Origin: Dehalococcoidia bacterium
GTDB lineage: Bacteria > Chloroflexota > Dehalococcoidia > JAUSJJ01
Direction of reading: 5' to 3'
Assembly: GCA_030647705.1 (NCBI GenBank)
Contig: JAUSJJ010000263.1
Span: 1 to 7,984 of the forward strand
DNA: 7,984 bases
The notes under the pieces were generated by a model. That model had not been told where the DNA came from and searched no databases. It was given only the letters and a program-made list of their open reading frames with translations. Below are positions 1 to 5,217 of the stretch, piece by piece. The position numbers and the translations under genes were made by a program. Each line of letters begins with the position of its first letter. Position 1 is the first letter of the stretch.

Positions 1-114
1 ATCATGCACCTGAGCATGACCGTGGACCACCAGGTGGTCGACGGGGCGCCGGCCATGGAGTTCGCCGTCTACGTGGGCAGCCTGCTGGAGAACCCGTATC
101 TGCTGTTTGCGTGA
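1..114 (+). CDS. 2-oxoacid dehydrogenase E2 acyltransferase, C-terminal end (5' end outside the window)
   Basis: The last 37 codons of a gene that begins before the window. The frame reads a DHQVVDGAP segment followed by a LLENPYLLFA tail. This matches the end of the catalytic domain of dihydrolipoamide acyltransferases (E2 of pyruvate, branched-chain 2-oxoacid or acetoin dehydrogenase complexes), where the HxxxDG motif supplies the catalytic His and Asp. Here they are encoded at bases 28-30 and 40-42. Most family members have Arg after the His (DHRVVDGA); this one has Gln. E2 moves an acyl group from lipoamide to CoA in the cytoplasm. The lipoyl and E1/E3-binding domains, which would help narrow the substrate, are not visible. 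The next gene starts 26 bases downstream on the same strand, so the two are probably co-transcribed. The family is near certain; which complex it belongs to is unknown. Confidence 0.88.
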   Translation: MMHLSMTVDHQVVDGAPAMEFAVYVGSLLENPYLLFA

Positions 115-123
115 CAATCGAAG

Positions 124-130
124 ACAGGAG
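124..130 (+). promoter_or_regulatory. Ribosome binding site deciding the start at 141
   Basis: ACAGGAG ends ten bases before ATG 141. The in-frame GTG at 111 overlaps the upstream TGA stop and would add ten residues unlike the family N-terminus, so the purine-rich site supports the downstream ATG. The GTG/TGA overlap keeps a coupled longer form possible. Confidence 0.6.
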
Positions 131-140
131 CGGCTATCTG

Positions 141-2072
141 ATGGCATCTCAGTTCAAGCACCTCTTCTCGCCGCTGAGGATGGGCTCGTTCACGGCGCCC
201 AACCGAATAGCCTGCCTGCCTCACGGCACCTACTTCGACGACCGTGGCCTGCCCTCGGAGCGGTCTATCGCCTACTACCGCACCAAGGCCAAGGGCGGCA
301 CAGGTCTGATCATCCATGAGGCGGTCACGACCCATCCTGCCTCCTACGGGAACGTGTTTGCCAGCAAAGAGGTGGCGCCCCGCTTCAAGAAGCTCACCGA
401 TGCAGTCCACGAGTACGATACGCGCATCGTCGTACAACTGGCGCACGCCGGCGCCCAGATGCAGGCCACCTTCGACACGCCTTGGGCGCCCTCGGTGGTG
501 CCATCCCCGCGCACCTGGTTCCCCCCCCACGAGATGACAGTAGCTGAGATCAAGGAGGTCGTTCGCTCCTTCGCCGACGCAACGGTGAAATCGCGGGAGG
601 CCGGCTTCGACGGAGTGGAGATACAAGCCGCACATGGCTATCTGTTTACCGAGTTCATGTCGCCCTTCTCCAACCGCCGCACCGACGATTACGGCGGCAG
701 CCTGGAGAACCGGATGAGGTTCACCCTGGAGACCATCGAAGAAGTGCGGAAGGCAGTAGGCGGCGACTGGACTCTCGGCGTTCGCATCAGCGGCGACGAG
801 ATGATGGAGGGCGGCCTCACTTTGGACGACATGCTGGTGATCGCCCCGTTTCTGGTGGAGCAGGGCAGGGCAGACTATCTCAGCGTCAGCCTGGGTACCT
901 ACCGGTCGCCTTCGACCATGATCGATCCCATGTACTATCCGCTGGGCTCCGCGGTATACTGCGGAGCGGCGGTCAAGACCGTAGTCCAGGCGCCGGTAAT
1001 CAGCCGGGGCCGGATACAGGACCCGGTGCAGGCGGAGGAGATCCTGTCCAACAGCCAGGCCGACATGGTGGGTATGGGCCGGGCGCTCATCGCCGACCCT
1101 GAATGGCCGAACAAGGCGCGCGAAGGCCGGCTGGACGACATCCGCAAGTGCCTGGGCTGCAACGAGTGCGCTGCCCGCATCCTGTACTACGCGCCCATGT
1201 CTCTGAGGTGCACTACCAATGCAACCACGGGCATGGAGACCCAGCCCGGCTGGCTGGAGGTGACACCGGCAGCCAAACCCAAAAAGGTAGTGGTAGTCGG
1301 CGGCGGGCCCTCTGGGATGGAGGTGGCGGAGGTGGCGGCGCGGCGCGGGCACAAGGTATCTTTGTACGACAAAAGCGCCGAGTTGGGTGGGACAGCGCTC
1401 GTTGCCGCCAGGGCGCCGGGCAGGGACGGACTGCTGGAGGCGGTGAGATACCGGGCACACCTGGTCCAGTTGCTTGGCATCGAGGTGCACCTGGGAGCAG
1501 AGATGGGCGCTGAGGACATTGTGAAACTGGCCCCTGACGCCTTGGTCATGGCAACTGGCTCTGCTCCTATCATCCCGGACGCGCTCGGCGTAGAGAGGGC
1601 CGTCGAGGCCAGGGACGTTCTCTCGGGGAAGGCCGAGACGGGGCAGAACGTGGTGGTCATTGCCGGCGAGCACCACATCCAGGCTCTCAGCGTGGCCGAC
1701 TTCCTGGCAGGGCAGGGGAAGCGGGTGTACCTCGTGTGCGAAGAGTACTACTCCGGAATGCACCTCGACCATCTGACCAGGCACGCCATCTATCAGCGCC
1801 TTTACCGACAGGGCGTTGTGTTCATCCCTAACTCGGCCGTCAAGGAGATCAAGGATAACGCCGTGGTGATAGTGAATGTCATGACCAGGGAGGCCCACAT
1901 TCTGGAGAATATCGATACGGCGGTGTACGCCTGCGGCGGTCGGGAGAATAACGCCCTGTACCATGATCTGCAGGGCAAGGTGAAAGAGATCTACGCCGCC
2001 GGCGATTGCAGCGGAGTCAAGAAGCTTATCGATGCCATCAGATCCGGGGCCATCGTTGGCCGGAAGGTTTAA
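141..2072 (+). CDS. FMN/4Fe-4S/FAD oxidoreductase of the Old Yellow Enzyme class, trimethylamine-dehydrogenase-like architecture
   Basis: 643 residues. Residues 1-330 form the FMN TIM barrel, with PLRMGSFTAPNRI near the start, HGYL at 165-168 and MGRALIADP near 312-320. Cys337, 340, 343 and 357 (C-x2-C-x2-C-x13-C) bind a 4Fe-4S cluster. This is close to the x2-x2-x12 spacing of trimethylamine dehydrogenase and unlike the x2-x3-x11 of FadH. An FAD Rossmann motif (Gly387, 389, 392), ATG (471-473) and a terminal GD (621-622) follow. The second nucleotide site (around 504-515) lacks GxGxxG, so direct NAD(P)H use is doubtful, and ETF or ferredoxin is a plausible partner. The aligned covalent-FMN Cys is Gly29, and the amine-binding aromatic residues are not conserved, so it is probably not an amine dehydrogenase. 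The family reduces or desaturates enoyl-CoA or enoate substrates; the substrate here is unknown. ATG 141 is preferred over in-frame GTG 111 because an AGGAG lies ten bases before it and family members begin near this point. Confidence 0.9.
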   Translation: MASQFKHLFSPLRMGSFTAPNRIACLPHGTYFDDRGLPSERSIAYYRTKAKGGTGLIIHEAVTTHPASYGNVFASKEVAPRFKKLTDAVHEYDTRIVVQLAHAGAQMQATFDTPWAPSVVPSPRTWFPPHEMTVAEIKEVVRSFADATVKSREAGFDGVEIQAAHGYLFTEFMSPFSNRRTDDYGGSLENRMRFTLETIEEVRKAVGGDWTLGVRISGDEMMEGGLTLDDMLVIAPFLVEQGRADYLSVSLGTYRSPSTMIDPMYYPLGSAVYCGAAVKTVVQAPVISRGRIQDPVQAEEILSNSQADMVGMGRALIADPEWPNKAREGRLDDIRKCLGCNECAARILYYAPMSLRCTTNATTGMETQPGWLEVTPAAKPKKVVVVGGGPSGMEVAEVAARRGHKVSLYDKSAELGGTALVAARAPGRDGLLEAVRYRAHLVQLLGIEVHLGAEMGAEDIVKLAPDALVMATGSAPIIPDALGVERAVEARDVLSGKAETGQNVVVIAGEHHIQALSVADFLAGQGKRVYLVCEEYYSGMHLDHLTRHAIYQRLYRQGVVFIPNSAVKEIKDNAVVIVNVMTREAHILENIDTAVYACGGRENNALYHDLQGKVKEIYAAGDCSGVKKLIDAIRSGAIVGRKV

Positions 2073-2128
2073 CCATGGGGCAGCAAAGTGGGCTGCGTTC
2101 CCCGTGGTCTTGGGACTGAAATCGACAT

Positions 2129-2136
2129 GGAGGTGA
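2129..2136 (+). promoter_or_regulatory. Strong ribosome binding site for the DUF35 gene
   Basis: GGAGGTGA is a near-perfect Shine-Dalgarno match five bases before ATG 2142. It decides this start over the upstream GTG at 2088. Confidence 0.7.
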
Positions 2137-2141
2137 TTCGG

Positions 2142-2582
2142 ATGACAACCAACGTGCCGGGGCCAAAGAAGGCCGTCCCCTTGCAACAGGGGCTGTTCCA
2201 CATCCCCGCTTCTCCCGGCGACACGGGATATCTGATCGGCAGCAAGTGCTCGAACTGCGGCTACGTGGCCTTTCCCAGACGAGTGGTGTGTGCCTCTTGC
2301 GTCAAGGACGACACCATGAAGGAGCTACGCCTCAGCGGCAAGGCCCGGCTGGACCGCTTCACCGTTGCCCATCAGGCGCCCGCCGGCATGACGGCCCCCT
2401 ACATCCAGGCATACGTCCAACTGGAAGAAGGGCCCATGCTCTATACCCTGGTCACGGGAGTAGAGCAGAAAGCAGAAGCGCTGCAACTGGACCAGCCTAT
2501 GGAAGCCGTAATCGAGAAGATCCGCGAGGACGAGCAGGGCAACGACCTGATCGCCTGGAAGTTCCGGCCGGTGAAACGCTAG
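2142..2582 (+). CDS. DUF35 family zinc-ribbon/OB-fold protein, thiolase-associated
   Basis: 146 residues. The N-terminal part carries a rubredoxin-like zinc ribbon with Cys36, 39, 50 and 53 (C-x2-C-x10-C-x2-C). A beta-rich stretch of about 65-142, consistent with an OB fold, follows; this is the standard order and length for free-standing DUF35 proteins. DUF35 proteins are non-catalytic partners of thiolase-fold enzymes. Examples are BbsA with BbsB in toluene degradation, the archaeal acetoacetyl-CoA thiolase/HMG-CoA synthase complex, and the ChsH2 DUF35 domain with the Ltp2 aldolase. The likely partner is the thiolase-fold protein encoded 225 bases downstream. The start at ATG 2142 is chosen because GGAGGTGA (2129-2136) lies five bases upstream. 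An in-frame GTG at 2088 would add 18 residues with no family resemblance. The gene follows the oxidoreductase by 69 bases and is probably in its operon. Confidence 0.9.
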   Translation: MTTNVPGPKKAVPLQQGLFHIPASPGDTGYLIGSKCSNCGYVAFPRRVVCASCVKDDTMKELRLSGKARLDRFTVAHQAPAGMTAPYIQAYVQLEEGPMLYTLVTGVEQKAEALQLDQPMEAVIEKIREDEQGNDLIAWKFRPVKR

Positions 2583-2639
2583 AGTTTGTCCGTTCCTGTT
2601 TACGACATGTATCTTTTCCCAGGATTAGCGAGTGAATTT

Positions 2640-2680
2640 GTAGGTCGGGTTTCCTAATCCGCCTAAGGCGGATGCCCTAC
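2640..2680 (+). repeat. REP-like imperfect palindrome between the DUF35 and thiolase-fold genes
   Basis: The core is a perfect inverted repeat, ATCCGCCT (2657-2664) and AGGCGGAT (2666-2673), around one base. It is nested inside an outer pair, GTAGG (2640-2644) and CCTAC (2676-2680), with an unpaired bulge on the left side. The GTAGGTCGGGTT opening resembles bacterial REP palindromes linked to RAYT transposases; this likeness is from memory. No T-run follows, so it is a poor intrinsic terminator. It may be a mobile intergenic repeat, an mRNA-stabilising structure, or both. Confidence 0.6.
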
Positions 2681-2737
2681 GACGGACTCATCTGAAGTGA
2701 CTGCACAGGCAGGGACAGCGCTTCACTGCAGGAGAGT

Positions 2738-2761
2738 CCAGAGAGGCGGCAGCCTCTCTGG
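2738..2761 (+). repeat. Perfect 10-bp stem-loop in the leader of the thiolase-fold gene
   Basis: CCAGAGAGGC (2738-2747) and GCCTCTCTGG (2752-2761) are exact reverse complements around a GGCA tetraloop. A GC-rich purine tract follows and not a T-run, so this is not a standard rho-independent terminator. It lies 46 bases before the ATG of the downstream gene and 34 bases before its ribosome binding site. It could be an mRNA-stability or leader structure or another dispersed palindromic repeat. Copy number in the genome would distinguish these. Confidence 0.6.
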
Positions 2762-2795
2762 CAGGGGGTGAGGTGTCTACAACTGATTTCGTAGC

Positions 2796-2803
2796 AAGGA
2801 GGA
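2796..2803 (+). promoter_or_regulatory. Strong ribosome binding site for the thiolase-fold gene
   Basis: AAGGAGGA lies four bases before ATG 2808. It fixes the start, which also gives the expected family N-terminus (RDVVIIGVGMHKFG). Confidence 0.75.
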
Positions 2804-2807
2804 CCAC

Positions 2808-4019
2808 ATGCGCGATGTAGTTATAATCGGCGTGGGCATGCACAAGTTCGGCAGGTTCCCCGAGGTCAGCGTCAAGGAGATGACGCGCACCGCGGTCTGG
2901 GCCGCCATCCGGGATGCAGGCATAGACCCCAAGGCCATCCAGTGCGCCTACGTGGGCAACTGTCTGCAGGGCGCCCTCCAGGGACAGCACGCTGCCCGCG
3001 GCCATATCGCACTGAGGAGCGGGGCCGGTCTGAGCGGGCTGCCCATCGTCAACGTGGAGTCGGGCACGGCCAGCGCCTCGCTGGCCTTCCGGCAGGCGTG
3101 GATTGCGGTGGCCTCCGGCCTCCACGATGTGGGTCTGGCGCTGGGCGTGGAGAAGATGTCGGCGGGCGCCACGGCCCAGCTTCTCGCCGCCATGGGCGGG
3201 GCCGTCGATGTGGAGACGGGCGGCGGTCGCATGGGTCTGACCTTCGTCGGCGAGTTTGCGGCGCTGGTGGACAAGCTGATCAGGAGCTACGGCTGGACAC
3301 AGAAGCAGATGGCAAAGGTGGCTGCCAAGAACTTCTACAACGCCTCTTTGAATCCCTACGCCGAACATCAGAAGGCTTACACCGTGGAAGAAGTGCTGGC
3401 ATCTCCCGTGGTGGCTTATCCCCTGACCCGGCTCATGAGCTGCAGCGCCAGGGTTGACGGCGCCGGCGCCATCATCGTATGCGCCAAAGAGGTAGCGCAC
3501 AAGTACACCACGAGGAAGCCGCTGGTGAACGTCGCCGCCTGCGTGCAGAGAAGCGTTCCCTTCTACGATTTCAGCAAACCGGAGACCGTTCCCATCACCT
3601 ATGCCCACGATCCATCGAGCGTCATGGAGGCATATCAAATCGCGGGCGCAGGCCCTAAAGACATGGAGATCGTCCAGTGCCACGACGCCTTCTCCATCGA
3701 GGAGATGATCAGCTACCAGGCGCTCGGGTTCTGCGCGCCCGGAGAGGGCGGCCGCATGATCGATGAAGGACGCACTTCGCTGAAAGGCGACGTACCCTAC
3801 AACACCGATGGCGGTCTGGTGGCTAGAGGCAATCCGATAGGCGCTACCGGAGCGGCCCAGATCTGTGAGACCGTGTGGCAGATCAGGGGAGAAGCCGGCG
3901 CCAGACAGGTGCCGGGGCGGGACGGCAAGGGGCCTAAGATAGGCCTGGTCCACAATGCCGGCGGCGGCCCGGTGGAAGACGCTATCGCCTCCCTGATGGG
4001 GATAGTCCTCAAGAGATAG
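2808..4019 (+). CDS. Thiolase-superfamily (SCP-x/lipid-transfer type) protein lacking the catalytic Cys and His
   Basis: 403 residues, a usual length for SCP-x type thiolase domains and colinear with them. VVIIGVGMHKFGRF is at the start, a GNCLQGALQGQ segment near 47-57, HDAF at 292-295, GGL..GNPIGATGAAQ around 335-350 and HNAGGG at 382-387. The family condenses or cleaves acyl-CoA through a nucleophilic Cys in a VENACASG-like loop. Here that loop reads VESGTASAS, with Thr87 in the Cys position. The histidine of GHP is Asn342. The acid/base Cys is missing both from the HDCF-type motif (HDAF here) and from the C-terminal CxG position (Asn383). Classical thiolysis is therefore unlikely. The nearby DUF35 gene suggests a complex, and DUF35-bound Ltp2-type enzymes perform retro-aldol cleavage, so an aldolase or a non-catalytic acyl-CoA-binding role are both possible. 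The retained GNPIGATG makes it look closer to thiolases than to Ltp2. Fold certain; reaction unknown. Confidence 0.88.
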   Translation: MRDVVIIGVGMHKFGRFPEVSVKEMTRTAVWAAIRDAGIDPKAIQCAYVGNCLQGALQGQHAARGHIALRSGAGLSGLPIVNVESGTASASLAFRQAWIAVASGLHDVGLALGVEKMSAGATAQLLAAMGGAVDVETGGGRMGLTFVGEFAALVDKLIRSYGWTQKQMAKVAAKNFYNASLNPYAEHQKAYTVEEVLASPVVAYPLTRLMSCSARVDGAGAIIVCAKEVAHKYTTRKPLVNVAACVQRSVPFYDFSKPETVPITYAHDPSSVMEAYQIAGAGPKDMEIVQCHDAFSIEEMISYQALGFCAPGEGGRMIDEGRTSLKGDVPYNTDGGLVARGNPIGATGAAQICETVWQIRGEAGARQVPGRDGKGPKIGLVHNAGGGPVEDAIASLMGIVLKR

Positions 4020-4038
4020 AACAACACGGCAGTCAACA

Positions 4039-4051
4039 GTTCAACTTGAAC
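4039..4051 (+). promoter_or_regulatory. Short perfect palindrome, possible operator
   Basis: GTTCAA, C, TTGAAC is a 13-base inverted repeat with six-base arms, 19 bases after the thiolase-fold stop and about 146 bases before the next gene's start. It could be a dimeric regulator site. It is short enough to arise by chance, and I see no convincing promoter next to it. Confidence 0.25.
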
Positions 4052-4183
4052 AGCGGGAAGTGCCATGACCGCTAAGCCCGACGGCATGCGCACAATGTGC
4101 TGGCGCGTTGGAGGCCCTCGATTCCGCCGTCGGTGGTGAAAGCCGTAGCAGTAAGAACCCCGTCCGGAAGGTCATCGCCTCAC

Positions 4184-4189
4184 GAGGAG
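4184..4189 (+). promoter_or_regulatory. Ribosome binding site deciding the GTG start at 4198
   Basis: GAGGAG ends eight bases before GTG 4198. The frame stays open upstream to a TTG at 4108, but those extra 30 codons show no family similarity. The ATG at 4191 is out of frame. Confidence 0.6.
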
Positions 4190-4197
4190 CATGCGCT

Positions 4198-5217
4198 GTG
4201 AAGAAGACTGATCTGTGTCGCCTACTCGGCATCGAGTACCCCATCATACAGGCGCCGATGGCCTACATCACGTGGTCAGAGATGGTTGCCGCCGTGTCCA
4301 ATGCCGGAGGACTGGGCACGCTCGGGCCAAACGCAGGATCGAGAGAGCCCGCCCCCGACGTGGCGGAGGTAGGTCGCCGGCTGCGCGACCAGATCAGGAA
4401 GGTGAAGGCCCTCACCAACAAGCCGTTCGCGGTGAACTTCGTGATATACGAGGGCGTATCGGCTGTCTATGCCGACACAGGCAAGTCGCCCAACGACTTC
4501 AGCGAGGAGTGCGTCAGGGTGGCCCTGGAGGAGGGGATACCGGTGGCGATATTGGTGGGGAAGACCCCGGAGACCTACGCCGGGCGCTTCAAGGAGGCTG
4601 GCGTTAAGGTGCTGCTCCACGGGCATCCCTGCAACGTTGAAGCTGCCAGGCATGCTCAACAGGTTGGAGTTGATGCCTTTGTTGCCGTGGGGTACGGCGC
4701 CGGCGGTCACTCCGGGATCGACCAGATTCCGACTTTCGTCCTGGTGCCGGAAATCGTTGATGCGGTAGACATCCCAGTTATCGCGGGAGGAGGGATCGCA
4801 GATGGCAGGGGGCTCGCTGCGGCGCTAGCTCTCGGCGCACAGGCGGTCTACATGGGTACTCGCTTCATCGCCACCAAGGAATGCAACGCTCACCCCAGAT
4901 TGAAGCAGGCGGTCCTGGAAGCCACGGATACCTCGACGGTCTCCTGGCTTGGCTCTTTTGGCGTGGTGAGAGGCCTGAAGAACAATATGGCTGCGCGGTG
5001 CCTCGAGATGGAGGCAAAAGGCGCCAATTCACTGGAGATTTCCTCCGTCTACGGGGGCGCCGCGGTCAGGGCCGGCTTCTTGAACGGCGATATCGAAGAG
5101 GGCAGCGTCATCTTCGGCGCGGCGGCAGGATTGATCAAGGACATCCCGAGCGCCGGCGAAGTGGTCACAAGAACCGTTCAGGAAGCGGACGAGACGCTCG
5201 CGAAACTGGTCAAATAG
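4198..5217 (+). CDS. Nitronate monooxygenase / 2-nitropropane dioxygenase family FMN protein
   Basis: 339 residues from GTG 4198, a normal length for this single-domain TIM-barrel flavoprotein. The start LLGIEYPIIQAPM (QAPM at 18-21) is the family's N-terminal FMN-binding signature. GAGGHSG follows, with His171 at the catalytic-histidine position of nitronate monooxygenases. AGGGIADG (196-203) and MGTRF (219-223) bind the FMN phosphate. Most members read EAGGH where this one reads GAGGH. The group covers nitronate monooxygenases, FabK-like enoyl reductases and many uncharacterised relatives encoded beside acyl-CoA genes, so oxidation of nitronates should not be assumed. In this context an enoyl-thioester reductase or a role in detoxification is equally plausible. 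It follows the thiolase-fold gene by 178 bases, so it may have its own promoter. Its 3' end overlaps the convergent gene by eight bases. Confidence 0.88.
   Translation: MKKTDLCRLLGIEYPIIQAPMAYITWSEMVAAVSNAGGLGTLGPNAGSREPAPDVAEVGRRLRDQIRKVKALTNKPFAVNFVIYEGVSAVYADTGKSPNDFSEECVRVALEEGIPVAILVGKTPETYAGRFKEAGVKVLLHGHPCNVEAARHAQQVGVDAFVAVGYGAGGHSGIDQIPTFVLVPEIVDAVDIPVIAGGGIADGRGLAAALALGAQAVYMGTRFIATKECNAHPRLKQAVLEATDTSTVSWLGSFGVVRGLKNNMAARCLEMEAKGANSLEISSVYGGAAVRAGFLNGDIEEGSVIFGAAAGLIKDIPSAGEVVTRTVQEADETLAKLVK

Noticed and set aside
111..140. GTG start for the first oxidoreductase overlapping the E2 stop
   Set aside because: It would allow coupled translation, but the ATG at 141 has an AGGAG at good distance and gives the family's usual N-terminus. 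Kept only as an alternative.
69..2201. A 710-codon open frame on the minus strand opposite the first oxidoreductase
   Set aside because: Its translation is rich in His, Arg, Gly and Pro with no recognisable domain, and it mirrors the codon pattern of a well-supported plus-strand gene. It is a GC-bias shadow.
2586..2615. Possible promoter TTGTCC-N18-TATCTT before the thiolase-fold gene
   Set aside because: Both hexamers match consensus at only four of six bases, and the site lies almost 200 bases upstream with hairpins between. Too weak to annotate.
2738..2775. Stem-loop considered as a rho-independent terminator
   Set aside because: The stem is strong but is followed by a G-rich tract and not a T-run, and a ribosome binding site follows shortly on the same strand.
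4065..4139. A 24-codon ATG open frame in the gap before the nitronate-monooxygenase-like gene
   Set aside because: Short, arginine-rich, no convincing ribosome binding site or resemblance to a known leader peptide; chance is sufficient.
4198..5217. Calling this gene a confirmed nitronate monooxygenase or FabK
   Set aside because: The FMN and His motifs are shared by several functions in the family, and the GAGGH variant and acyl-CoA context do not decide between them.
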